A stretch of DNA of 42,500 nt from an uncultured Clostridia bacterium (lineage in GTDB: Bacteria > Bacillota > Clostridia > Oscillospirales > Oscillospiraceae), in the NCBI GenBank assembly GCA_937892865.1, contig CALBJG010000109.1, positions 1-42,500 of the forward strand. Reading direction: 5' to 3'. The notes beneath the pieces were generated by a model. That model was not told the DNA's origin, searched no databases, and was given only the letters and a program-made list of their open reading frames with translations. Positions within the stretch are counted from its first letter, which is position 1; every line of letters starts with the position of its first letter. Made by a program: the position numbers and the translations under genes. Positions 7,276-14,995 of the stretch are shown one piece after another.

Positions 7276-8355
7276 TTACCGGTCCAGTTTCCAGGCCTTG
7301 CCTGTACGCAGAGGTTCTTTAAACCGGCCTTCCATACAACCGCCCTTGCGTTCCAGAATGCTGGTACAAGCGCGGATACAGCCGCCACACTTTGCCATAT
7401 TATAGCCGACCCAACTGGGGAAATACTTCTCCAGCGCGGTATAGACCTTCATAACTTCCTTCTCGTTGGCGTCATCTGTAATGCCTTCCAAAAGATCCAG
7501 CATACCGCCTTCGTTGGCATCAAAAACTTCCTTGGGTACAAAGGGATTGTAGTATCTGCCACCGTGGGTATAGAAAGCGTAACAGCGCCACATATCAATA
7601 TCGCCCCACTCAAGGATCTTACCATCCAGATTGACGGTAACTTTTTTACCAGAATTCAGCGGAGGGATACAACCGCCGGGACACTCTCTGACGCAGGCGC
7701 CACACTTACGGCACAAAGGTTCACCGGAGTACATCTCATCATACTCCAGTTCTGCATCCGTAAAGATAAAGGCAACACGCTGCAGTGGGCCGAATTCTGG
7801 TGTCAACAGCATTTTGCTCCAGCCGATCTCACCCAAGCCGCAGGCAACAGCGGCAATACGGAACTGGAACTGCAGATCCGGCGGCACTTTATCATCAGAT
7901 ACTTCACGGGTGAACTGCACACTCCGGTGGTGGTTGGTCTTGCTTTTTGCGTGCTTGCTTACCTCGATCTGCTCTTCCGGAGATAGGGTATTTCCGGGGC
8001 TGCCGTCCATATCAGATACAACACCACGGGCGCCGGTATTCCGGTAGACAACCGCCTCATAGCCCGCATCCTCAATTACTCTGCCTACGTGATGGAGCAC
8101 GGCAGGGGCATAGATCTCATTGATACCGCCATAAGCCATAGATGGATACTGATAGAACTGGGTACCTTCCTCAATACCTCTTTGCACGCCACGGGGAATG
8201 CGGAATACAAAGCCGATACAACTTTTTGCATTGGGGAACAGATACCGGGGATCCATCTCCTTGGGAGCGCCTTCCCAACGGGACATCGGTGCGATACCAC
8301 ACTTGTCCGCGCCGGCTTCCAAAGCCGCTCTTTTGATCATTTCGCTGGTTAACAT
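7276..8355 (-). CDS. QueG/RdhA-like double [4Fe-4S] protein, paralogue 3 (first gene of trio)
   Basis: A protein of 359 aa, the longest of the three. It carries the core segment CGLGEIGWSKMLLTPEFG, then FIFTDAELE. The iron-sulfur cysteines are C215-x2-C218-x2-C221-x3-C225-P, C258 in MWRC, and C323-x2-C326-x3-C330. The last spacing (CX2CX3C) is that of classical QueG, unlike paralogues 1 and 2. An insert of about 40 residues (near 110-155) and another between the clusters account for the extra length. AAGGAGG precedes the ATG at 8355. It is divergent from an AraC regulator, the probable controller of the operon. A corrinoid-dependent reductase role is inferred from the superfamily. Confidence 0.75.
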   Translation of the reverse strand: MLTSEMIKRAALEAGADKCGIAPMSRWEGAPKEMDPRYLFPNAKSCIGFVFRIPRGVQRGIEEGTQFYQYPSMAYGGINEIYAPAVLHHVGRVIEDAGYEAVVYRNTGARGVVSDMDGSPGNTLSPEEQIEVSKHAKSKTNHHRSVQFTREVSDDKVPPDLQFQFRIAAVACGLGEIGWSKMLLTPEFGPLQRVAFIFTDAELEYDEMYSGEPLCRKCGACVRECPGGCIPPLNSGKKVTVNLDGKILEWGDIDMWRCYAFYTHGGRYYNPFVPKEVFDANEGGMLDLLEGITDDANEKEVMKVYTALEKYFPSWVGYNMAKCGGCIRACTSILERKGGCMEGRFKEPLRTGKAWKLDR

Positions 8356-8399
8356 TCTCGCTGACCTCCTTGTAATGTAGGAACAAATTATCCTTTGTA

Positions 8400-8428
8400 T
8401 TGACTATACCAAAACTATCTGCTATATT
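8400..8428 (+). promoter_or_regulatory. Sigma-A promoter of the AraC regulator
   Basis: TTGACT (8400-8405), a 17-bp spacer and TATATT (8423-8428), about 45 bases before the ATG at 8473. The opposing promoter for the QueG-like operon must overlap this region but could not be placed with confidence. Confidence 0.75.
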
Positions 8429-8472
8429 GTATAAAAATAACAAGCAAAAATATAACAAAATGCAGATTGGTG

Positions 8473-9327
8473 ATGAATATGCAGTTATCTGACTTAAATC
8501 CCCATATTCGTTATGCAAGAGTACACAAAATCGCTTTACACGGAAATAACGACATTCGCGTATGTTATGATTGTCGTGTGTTTTTCTTTGATCACGCCAG
8601 TGGAACGATCAACATTGCCGGTAATGAATATGACATTTTAAATAAAACTGCCATATTCTTACCCCCGGAAACACACTATCGTTTTGATGTCACATTCAAT
8701 AAAGGCGGCAAAGCGATCATTCTTGACTTTGATCTTACCAATGCAAACAGCCACATTGTTTCTTCTCTCGGCACAGCTGTTGAGAAAACATTTAAGAAAG
8801 AACTTGTCCCCCCTTATGTTTTACCGGAGGCTTTTTCTGACCCTATTGTTTGTTCAATGCCCCAGTTGGACCATCTGCTGACCCAATGCACGGATAACTT
8901 CCTTTTGAAAAAGCCTTTGTACAGAGAGGCCTCATCGGCGCTTTTAAAACTTTGTCTTTTAGAATTTGCGCTTCAGGACTCCAGTAAAGGTCATACAAAA
9001 ATTTGCGAAGATGTTCTTGGATTCATCCACAAACACTATGCAAACATTGCGCTGACAAATCAGGAAATTGCAGACAGTTTTAACTATCATCCCAATCACT
9101 TAAGCAGTATTATTAAGCAGGAAACCGGTAAATCTCTGCATCAATACTTAATATATTACCGTCTGCAAGTGGCAAAGAACTATTTACTGACGACCCAGTA
9201 TGACATTTCAGAGATAGCATGGCGATGCGGCTTTGGCTCACAAGCCTATTTCATCAAACAGTTTCGTGAAAATGTAGGTGTCACCCCTAAAATCTACAGA
9301 AAGCAAAGAATTCAGACAGAACTCTGA
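8473..9327 (+). CDS. AraC-family transcriptional regulator (cupin-type sensor)
   Basis: A protein of about 284 aa. The N-terminal 150 residues look like the cupin sensor of AraC proteins (GTINIAGNEYDILNKTAIFLPPETHYRF). Residues about 185-284 are the double helix-turn-helix, with TNQEIADSFNYHPNHLSSIIKQ and ISEIAWRCGFGSQAYFIKQF as the two recognition units. It diverges from the three QueG-like genes and probably controls them. The start is uncertain: in-frame TTG 8467, ATG 8473 and ATG 8479 all lack a good Shine-Dalgarno. ATG 8473 is chosen as a compromise. Confidence 0.88.
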   Translation: MNMQLSDLNPHIRYARVHKIALHGNNDIRVCYDCRVFFFDHASGTINIAGNEYDILNKTAIFLPPETHYRFDVTFNKGGKAIILDFDLTNANSHIVSSLGTAVEKTFKKELVPPYVLPEAFSDPIVCSMPQLDHLLTQCTDNFLLKKPLYREASSALLKLCLLEFALQDSSKGHTKICEDVLGFIHKHYANIALTNQEIADSFNYHPNHLSSIIKQETGKSLHQYLIYYRLQVAKNYLLTTQYDISEIAWRCGFGSQAYFIKQFRENVGVTPKIYRKQRIQTEL

Positions 9328-9357
9328 AAAACGCCCAACAGGAATGTTGGGCGTTTT
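9328..9357. terminator. Bidirectional terminator between convergent genes
   Basis: A 13-bp stem (AAAACGCCCAACA, 9328-9340, complement 9345-9357) with a GGAA loop and A/T runs on both sides. It lies between the AraC gene stop (9327) and the symporter stop (9359) and serves both. Confidence 0.85.
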
Positions 9358-9358
9358 C

Positions 9359-10711
9359 TTAATGGTATTCCCTTGTTAAACGGTGTAATTCCGGCGCAAG
9401 AAACAGCAATGCGATCAAATTCGGTATCGCCATCAATCCGTTTACCGTTTCTGCCAGCAACCAGACCGTTTGCGTTTTGAGAACAGAACTCACAACAACC
9501 GTTATCCCCTGGATAACAACAAAAGGTCTCCACGCATTTTCTCCAAATAAAAACTGGGCGCATCGGGCGCCGTACAATCCCCAACCGAGAACAGTCGCAA
9601 AAGCAAATGCGCAAAGCGCCAATGTGATAACAATACCGATCCAATCCCCATAAATGCTTGAAAATGCTTGTGTTGTTAAAATGACCCCCTCGTCTCTTCC
9701 ATATTGGATCTCGATGCCACTGCTGATAATCACAAGACCGGTAAGGGTGCAGATCACAATCGTATCCAGGAACACTTCTATAATCCCCATAAGCCCCTGC
9801 TCCACCGGATGAGATACATCAGCAGATGCGTGGGCAATGGAAGCCGTTCCCATTCCTGCCTCATTGGTAAATACCCCTCTGGATGCGCCAATACGAAGCG
9901 CCTGAAATGCTGAACCAATCATCCCGCCGGTCACTGCCTTTGGAGCAAACGCGCCTTGGAAAATAGAATTGAATGCAGAAGGCAAAGAATCCAAACGTAC
10001 CAGCAATACGCCTATACAGAGGAAAATATAAATAACAGATGTAAAAGGTACAAGTTGCTCTGCAATACGGCCGATTCGTTTTGCGCCACCCAATAGCATA
10101 GAACAAATCAAAATCGCCAATATAACGCCCATTATCAAATTCCACGTTGTATGTTCTTGTTGATGAAAAAGTTTTACGACAGAATTCATACCACCGATCA
10201 CTGCGTTGATCTGTGTAGCATTCCCCACACCAAATGCAGCAATGACCGCAAAAAAGCAGTACACGCCAGCCAACCAATGCCATCTTTTATTTAAGCCATA
10301 TCGGATCATGTGCATAGGTCCACCGGTCCATTCACCTGCTGCGTTTTTCACCCGATAGCGGACAGCCAGCGTTGCCTCTGCAAATTTTGTTACCATACCA
10401 AGCAGAGCGCATACCCACATCCAGAACAATGCGCCGGGACCTCCGATCGCAATCGCGCCAGCCACGCCTGCAAGATTGCCGGTGCCAACGGTTGCTGCAA
10501 GCGCCGTGCAGAGGGCTTGATAAGAAGACACGCCTTTTTCTTTGCTGTTATTCTGCGGACGAATTTTCTGAAAAAACAAGCGAACCGCCTTTGGAAACAA
10601 GCGAAACTGCGCGCCCCCGGTAACAACCGTCAGTAAGATGCCAACGACTATGATCAGCCCCAAAGCAGGTACGCCCCATACAAACCCATTTACTTTTTCC
10701 AACAACGCCAA
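9359..10711 (-). CDS. Sodium:alanine/glycine symporter (AGCS family)
   Basis: A polytopic membrane protein of about 450 aa with roughly ten hydrophobic segments. Family signatures are VSSYQALCTALAATVGTGNLAGVAGAIAIGGPGALFWMW near the N-terminal third and GASRGVFTNEAGMGTASIAHA in the middle, the sodium/amino-acid binding regions. It would import alanine, glycine or a related amino acid with sodium. The frame opens at 10735, but TTG at 10711 is preceded by GGGGGCGG at proper spacing, giving MALLEKVNGF, a normal AGCS start. It follows the terminator of the ArsC-like gene, so it may have its own promoter. The actual substrate is not resolved. Confidence 0.9.
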   Translation of the reverse strand: MALLEKVNGFVWGVPALGLIIVVGILLTVVTGGAQFRLFPKAVRLFFQKIRPQNNSKEKGVSSYQALCTALAATVGTGNLAGVAGAIAIGGPGALFWMWVCALLGMVTKFAEATLAVRYRVKNAAGEWTGGPMHMIRYGLNKRWHWLAGVYCFFAVIAAFGVGNATQINAVIGGMNSVVKLFHQQEHTTWNLIMGVILAILICSMLLGGAKRIGRIAEQLVPFTSVIYIFLCIGVLLVRLDSLPSAFNSIFQGAFAPKAVTGGMIGSAFQALRIGASRGVFTNEAGMGTASIAHASADVSHPVEQGLMGIIEVFLDTIVICTLTGLVIISSGIEIQYGRDEGVILTTQAFSSIYGDWIGIVITLALCAFAFATVLGWGLYGARCAQFLFGENAWRPFVVIQGITVVVSSVLKTQTVWLLAETVNGLMAIPNLIALLFLAPELHRLTREYH

Positions 10712-10734
10712 ATAACCGCCCCCTATATACAACA

Positions 10735-10766
10735 AAAAGCAGTTTCCCTTCCGAGAAACTGCTTTT
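10735..10766 (-). terminator. Intrinsic terminator of the truA/ArsC-like operon
   Basis: A 12-bp stem (AAAAGCAGTTTC, 10735-10746, with GAAACTGCTTTT, 10755-10766). In the minus-strand transcript it is followed by TTTTTG. It ends the transcript of the gene stopping at 10770. Confidence 0.85.
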
Positions 10767-10769
10767 GTA

Positions 10770-11111
10770 TTATTCCCATTTCGCCCACACTTCCGGGCAA
10801 TAACCCAATGTTACCTCTTTACCATTTCGCACGATCGGTGTTCGCATCAGAGCAGGGTCATCGAAAACCTTGTCCTCCTTTGCGATCGGGTCATCCATAT
10901 AGCGCATCATTGTGATCTGATCGCTCTTATTTTCCCAATTGATCAGATTATCGATTCCGCCAACACCGCGCAAAACGGCGTCAAATTCTTTTCCGGACAA
11001 GCCGTAGCGGAGCAGATCCACATATTGATATTTGATACGCCGCTCTTTGAAGTATCTCTCCGCTTTCTTTGTATCAAAACACTTCGACTTTCCAAAGATC
11101 TGTATATTCAA
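10770..11111 (-). CDS. ArsC/Spx-family thioredoxin-fold protein
   Basis: A protein of 113 aa, the usual length of the ArsC/Spx/YffB family. It begins IQIFGKSKCFDTKKAERYFKERRI, in which the single CF motif replaces a CXXC. MRTPIVRNGKEVTLGY near residue 90 carries the cis-proline loop that follows the ArsC fold. The family includes arsenate reductases and the RNA polymerase-binding Spx; arsenate-specific residues are not clear, so no activity is assigned. A GGAGG lies eight bases before TTG 11111, and this TTG overlaps the truA TGA as TTGA, so the two genes are translationally coupled. It ends just before a strong terminator. Confidence 0.8.
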   Translation of the reverse strand: MNIQIFGKSKCFDTKKAERYFKERRIKYQYVDLLRYGLSGKEFDAVLRGVGGIDNLINWENKSDQITMMRYMDDPIAKEDKVFDDPALMRTPIVRNGKEVTLGYCPEVWAKWE

Positions 11112-11842
11112 TAGGTTACCTCCATTAAGCACAAGCCTTGCGCGGGCATTGTAATGCCTGCATCTTCCCGCTTTCCGCCAAACAGCGCAGGAATAGTTGA
11201 AAAATCCCTTTCTCCTGCGCCGATCTCGAGCAGTGTACCAACCATGATCCGCACCATATGGTGTAAAAAGCCGTTGCCGGTTACGGTAAAACGGATCTCA
11301 TTACCGACTTTCGAAACGTCGAAATCCATAATCGCGCGGACAGTGGATTTTTTCATATTCCGATTTGCGCAGAATGCAGAAAAATCGTGAGTCCCCAAAA
11401 ATAAGGAAGCACCCTGCTGCATAAGTGAAATATCCAGATTTCTTTGATCCACACAAACATATTTGCGGTCAAATACGCAAGGCATATCACTGTTCCAGAT
11501 ACGGTAGCAATATGTCTTTGTCTTTGCATTCAGGCGGGCGTGAAACCGTTCAGAAACATTCCTGCAAGAATATATGCCGATATCTTCCGGTAAATACCAG
11601 CGAAGTTGCTGCAATATATCCTCACAAGGCAAGTCGCTGTTGCAATGAAAGTTTGCCACCTGTCCAATGGCATGGGTGCCGGCATCGGTTCTGCCGCTGC
11701 CGGTAATCTCAATAGGCTCATTCAAGATTCGAGACAATGTCTTTTCCAGTTTGCCCTGAATGGTATTATCTCCATCCGACAAACGCTGCCAGCCTTTATA
11801 ACGACTACCGTCGTAGCAAATATCAAGCCGCAGATTTCGCAA
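11108..11842 (-). CDS. truA: tRNA pseudouridine(38-40) synthase TruA
   Basis: A protein of about 244 aa, the normal length. It isomerises uridine to pseudouridine at positions 38-40 in the anticodon arm of tRNAs. Motifs are the N-terminal LDICYDGSRYKGWQ, the catalytic-Asp segment GSGRTDAGTHAIGQVANF, FHARLNAKTKTYCYRI, and NGFLHHMVRIMVGTLLEIG near the C-terminus. The frame is open far upstream, but TruA proteins begin close to the RNLRLDI segment, so TTG 11842 is the likely start. GGAGG there is only three bases upstream, with a second GGGAGG about twelve bases upstream. The start lies inside the small gene at 11823-11951, so translation is probably coupled. Confidence 0.92.
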   Translation of the reverse strand: MRNLRLDICYDGSRYKGWQRLSDGDNTIQGKLEKTLSRILNEPIEITGSGRTDAGTHAIGQVANFHCNSDLPCEDILQQLRWYLPEDIGIYSCRNVSERFHARLNAKTKTYCYRIWNSDMPCVFDRKYVCVDQRNLDISLMQQGASLFLGTHDFSAFCANRNMKKSTVRAIMDFDVSKVGNEIRFTVTGNGFLHHMVRIMVGTLLEIGAGERDFSTIPALFGGKREDAGITMPAQGLCLMEVTY

Positions 11843-11951
11843 AGTCCTCCAACTCCTCCCATGCTTCCCGCTCTGTATCGGCGGAAAACAAAAATCTTCC
11901 GCAGGGATCATATACTTGATAATGACCTCTTACCTGACGAACTGAATACAT
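11823..11951 (-). CDS. Small conserved-looking protein overlapping truA start
   Basis: A 42-aa frame beginning MYSVRQVRGHYQVYD and continuing with a GRFLFSADTEREAWEELED segment. AGGGTG lies at good spacing before ATG 11951; a second ATG at 11957 is too close to it. The strongly charged helical end after a short beta-hairpin-like part, the Shine-Dalgarno and the 20-bp overlap with truA support a real gene. It looks like a one-domain protein that can hold a hairpin and helix. No family is assigned. It heads the truA/ArsC-like transcript. Its role could also be as a leader that couples translation to truA. Confidence 0.65.
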   Translation of the reverse strand: MYSVRQVRGHYQVYDPCGRFLFSADTEREAWEELEDFAKSAA

Positions 11952-12017
11952 AACCATCACCCTTTCGGTTTTTCTGGTTGTATTCTAACAAGTATTTAGT
12001 CCGTTATAATGTACTGT

Positions 12018-12218
12018 TTAATTCTCTAAAACAGTATAACCTGCGTCCGTAATTGCTTTTTTCACAGCATCTATATCAAAATCACCGTTGAGCGTAACTT
12101 GTTTCTTTTGCAGGTCAACCACAGCATCTGTCACACCGGGGACAGCCTTGCTGACAGATTCCACTCTTGCCTGACAGTGGGGACACATCATACCATCCAC
12201 TTTTAATACTGTTTCCAT
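12018..12218 (-). CDS. In-frame internal start giving a CopZ-like copper chaperone
   Basis: Inside the copA frame, ATG 12218 is preceded by GGGAGG with eight bases between, as strong as any ribosome binding site in the window. Starting here gives a 66-aa protein that is one complete heavy-metal domain with the MCPHC copper site, the size of free CopZ chaperones. The same codons also form the C-terminus of CopA. I infer two products from one gene: the fused ATPase and a free chaperone that passes Cu(I) to it. Expression of the short form is not proven. Confidence 0.6.
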   Translation of the reverse strand: METVLKVDGMMCPHCQARVESVSKAVPGVTDAVVDLQKKQVTLNGDFDIDAVKKAITDAGYTVLEN

Positions 12219-14474
12219 AGTTTTTTCCTCCCGGATAATAGTTTTCTCATGTTGTTTTGTTTTAAAAAGCCGCAAACGAAGCGCATTGGTGACAACAAAC
12301 ACAGAACTCAAACTCATCGCCGCCGCCCCGATCATCGGGCTTAACTGCAATCCAAATGCCGGATACAGCGCGCCAGCTGCGACGGGAATTCCCAAAATAT
12401 TATAGAAAAATGCCCAAAACAGATTTTGCCGGATATTCCGGATCGTTTCCTTGCTCAACGCGATAGCATTGCAAATCCCCATTAAGGATTCCTGCATCAA
12501 AACCACATCAGCGGATTCCATAGCAATATCTGTTCCACTGCCGATGGCTGCGCCTACATCCGCCGTTACCAGTGCCGGCGCATCATTGATGCCGTCTCCC
12601 ACCATTAGCACATTTGCCCCTTGTTGCTGAAGTTTCTTAATGGCAGAGGCTTTATCTGTAGGAAGGACATCGGAAATGATCCGGTCGATTCCTGCTTTTT
12701 CTGCAATCGCTTTGGCTGTAATTCCATTATCGCCGGTAAGCATCACAACAGACAAACCCATTTGTTTTAAATTCTCAACTGCTTGAACGGAATCTTCTTT
12801 CAATACATCCGCCGCTGCAATTGCACCTAAATACTTGCCATTCTCCGCTGCAAAATATAAAACTGTTTTTCCTTCCGCTTCCAGTTGCGGATAAGCAGGC
12901 ACAGCAATATGATATGACTCCATAAGTCTGCGGTTGCCGCCATAATACCGGATCCCGTCGACAACGCCGGTAACACCCATACCAGGCAATGTTTTGAAAT
13001 CTTCCGCATTGGGTGTCTCTTCCTTGCCCCCATATGTGCAAATTGCCTTTGCAAAAGGATGTTCCGACTTTGTTTCCAATGCTTTTGCAACAGCCAGAAG
13101 TCTCTCTTTTTCATTGGAGAACACGTCTGTTACAGCAGGTCTTCCAACTGTCAGTGTACCGGTTTTATCCAGCACAACAGTATCCACTTTATGAAGATTT
13201 TCAAGTGCTTCCGCATTTTTAAACAACACGCCCAATTGGGCGCCTTTTCCGGTAGCGACCATAATGGCAACCGGTGTAGCAAGGCCCAGTGCGCAGGGGC
13301 AGGAGATCACAAGAACGGAAATGGCATTTGTCAAAGCAAATTCCAAAGTCTGCCCGGCAAAAAGCCATACAACAAATGTAACGGCAGAAATGGTCATTAC
13401 CGCAGGAACAAAGACGCCGGCAATTTTGTCCGCAAGACGGGCGATCGGCGCTTTTGAGCCACCGGATTCTTCCACAAGGCGAATGATTTGGGAAAGGGTT
13501 GTATCCTGCCCTACTTTATCTGCCCGAATTTGCATATATCCTTCTGTGCAGACAGTTGCTGCCGCAACTTTCATTCCCTCGCTCGTTTCCTGGGGGACGC
13601 TTTCGCCGGTCAGCGCACTTTGGTCTACAGAGCCTCTGCCGGAAACAACTACACCGTCCACTGGAATACTGTCACCGGACCGTACAATCACAGTATCACC
13701 AACAGAAACCTGGTCTGTAAGTATGCGGATCTCAACACCGTCTCTGAGCACCACCGCCGTTTTCGGACTCAAGTCCATAAGTTGCCGCACCGCATCTCCG
13801 GTTTTCCGCTTTGCTCTTGTTTCCAAAAATTTCCCAAGGGTGATCAGTGTCAAAATCATCGCAGCAGATTCAAAATACAAATTCTGTGAATACTTTTGTA
13901 CTGTCGCCCACTGTTGATGTCCAAGGTTATACGCCATAACAAACAATGCTGCAATGCCATAAACCAATGCTGCACCGGACCCCACAGCGATCAGGGAATC
14001 CATATTGGGAGACCGTTTCCAAAGAGAACGAAGTCCTTTTTTGTAATAGGTTCTGTTCAGGTACACCACAGGCAAAGTCAAAAACAGCTGCACCAATGCA
14101 GCAACTACCGCATTTTCTGTGCCGTGGTACCAGGAAGGCATCGGCAAGCCCACCATATGCCCCATCGTAAAATACATCAAAACCAGCAAAAATGCAAAAG
14201 ACCAAACTATGCGCTTTTTCATTTCTTTTGTTTCTTGTTCCGGCACAGCCTTTTTTGTTGTTTTCTCGCCGGCTATCGCTGCGCCGTATCCTGCGTCTGT
14301 TACGGCCTTTATGATTTGATCGGCAATTTCCGGTTCGGATAGATTTGCGGTTAATTTACCTGCAAGCAAATTCACTGCAACGTTATCCGCTCCCTGCACA
14401 TTTTTGACAGCCTTTTCTACCCTGGCAGAGCATGCTGCGCAGGTCATACCGGTTATATCGAAAGTAACTTTCAT
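12018..14474 (-). CDS. copA: Copper-exporting P1B-type ATPase fused to a C-terminal CopZ-like domain
   Basis: A protein of 818 aa. An N-terminal heavy-metal domain has GMTCAACSARV (near residue 10). Eight membrane helices, the TGES actuator loop (about 289), the CPC ion site (about 392-394), the DKTGT phosphorylation site (about 436-440) and the GDGIND hinge follow. The transport part ends around NALRLRLFK. A short linker then leads to a second heavy-metal domain (GMMCPHCQARV) in the last 66 residues. The protein exports Cu(I) from the cytoplasm at the cost of ATP. ATG 14474 has AGGGGTG at proper spacing; ATG 14480 is too close to it. The gene is divergent from an HxlR regulator, with overlapping promoters. 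Confidence 0.95.
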   Translation of the reverse strand: MKVTFDITGMTCAACSARVEKAVKNVQGADNVAVNLLAGKLTANLSEPEIADQIIKAVTDAGYGAAIAGEKTTKKAVPEQETKEMKKRIVWSFAFLLVLMYFTMGHMVGLPMPSWYHGTENAVVAALVQLFLTLPVVYLNRTYYKKGLRSLWKRSPNMDSLIAVGSGAALVYGIAALFVMAYNLGHQQWATVQKYSQNLYFESAAMILTLITLGKFLETRAKRKTGDAVRQLMDLSPKTAVVLRDGVEIRILTDQVSVGDTVIVRSGDSIPVDGVVVSGRGSVDQSALTGESVPQETSEGMKVAAATVCTEGYMQIRADKVGQDTTLSQIIRLVEESGGSKAPIARLADKIAGVFVPAVMTISAVTFVVWLFAGQTLEFALTNAISVLVISCPCALGLATPVAIMVATGKGAQLGVLFKNAEALENLHKVDTVVLDKTGTLTVGRPAVTDVFSNEKERLLAVAKALETKSEHPFAKAICTYGGKEETPNAEDFKTLPGMGVTGVVDGIRYYGGNRRLMESYHIAVPAYPQLEAEGKTVLYFAAENGKYLGAIAAADVLKEDSVQAVENLKQMGLSVVMLTGDNGITAKAIAEKAGIDRIISDVLPTDKASAIKKLQQQGANVLMVGDGINDAPALVTADVGAAIGSGTDIAMESADVVLMQESLMGICNAIALSKETIRNIRQNLFWAFFYNILGIPVAAGALYPAFGLQLSPMIGAAAMSLSSVFVVTNALRLRLFKTKQHEKTIIREEKTMETVLKVDGMMCPHCQARVESVSKAVPGVTDAVVDLQKKQVTLNGDFDIDAVKKAITDAGYTVLEN

Positions 14475-14498
14475 AGACATTCACCCCTTGCGCAAATA

Positions 14499-14527
14499 TT
14501 GACACAAAAATACTTTTATGATAATAT
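14499..14527 (+). promoter_or_regulatory. Sigma-A promoter of the HxlR regulator
   Basis: TTGACA (14499-14504), a 17-bp spacer and TAATAT (14522-14527), a near-consensus promoter. The transcript would begin near 14534 with a leader of about 70 bases before ATG 14605. Confidence 0.8.
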
Positions 14528-14553
14528 TTTAGCATATGATTTTAAAAACACAA
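14526..14553 (-). promoter_or_regulatory. Promoter of copA, overlapping the hxlR promoter
   Basis: On the minus strand, TTGTGT (14553-14548), a 16-bp spacer and TAAAAT (14531-14526). Its -10 shares bases with the -10 of the opposing promoter, so the two polymerases cannot bind at once. Confidence 0.6.
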
Positions 14554-14604
14554 GTACGCACTATTTTGTGCCATGCTATCCTTTTGGATACTGTGGAGGT
14601 CACT

Positions 14605-14961
14605 ATGGAAAAGACAGATTTGTGTCCGGTTGGTGTTACATTAGATCTGATTGGCGGAAAGTATAAAGCGCTGATCCTCTGGCATTTGTCCAACGGTCAA
14701 CTTCGTTTCTCCCAGCTAAAGAAACTGATCAGTAATGCAACGCCCAAAATGCTTACGCAACAACTTCGTGAACTGGAAGCAAATGCTTTGATACACCGGG
14801 AAGTTTTCCCCGTAATCCCGCCGAAAGTAGAGTATTCCCTAACCGAACTTGGCAAAAGCCTAATGCCGGTCTTAACCGCTATGCGTGATTGGGGCTGTGA
14901 TTTTCTCCAATCACAAGATTTGGAATCCTCTTGTTTTATGACTAAAAAACGCGATATATGA
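14605..14961 (+). CDS. HxlR-family winged-helix regulator
   Basis: A protein of 118 aa, the typical size. It has CPVGVTLDLIGGKYKALILWHL near the N-terminus and RFSQLKKLISNATPKMLTQQLRELE as the recognition region, both HxlR signatures. The conserved cysteine near the N-terminus (DLCPV) is the thiol sensor in several relatives. GGAGG lies six bases before ATG 14605; the frame is open from 14536, but that upstream ATG sits at the predicted transcript start and lacks a ribosome site. It is divergent from copA, and a DegV gene follows 34 bases downstream without a terminator. A role in copper or redox response is inferred from position only. Confidence 0.88.
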   Translation: MEKTDLCPVGVTLDLIGGKYKALILWHLSNGQLRFSQLKKLISNATPKMLTQQLRELEANALIHREVFPVIPPKVEYSLTELGKSLMPVLTAMRDWGCDFLQSQDLESSCFMTKKRDI

Positions 14962-14995
14962 CTGAAAATAATGTCTGATATAAGGAGTTTGCGAT

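Noticed and set aside
6535..7986. 483-aa plus-strand open frame
   Set aside because: It is the antisense of two QueG-like genes with clear motifs and Shine-Dalgarno sites; it has no recognisable domain.
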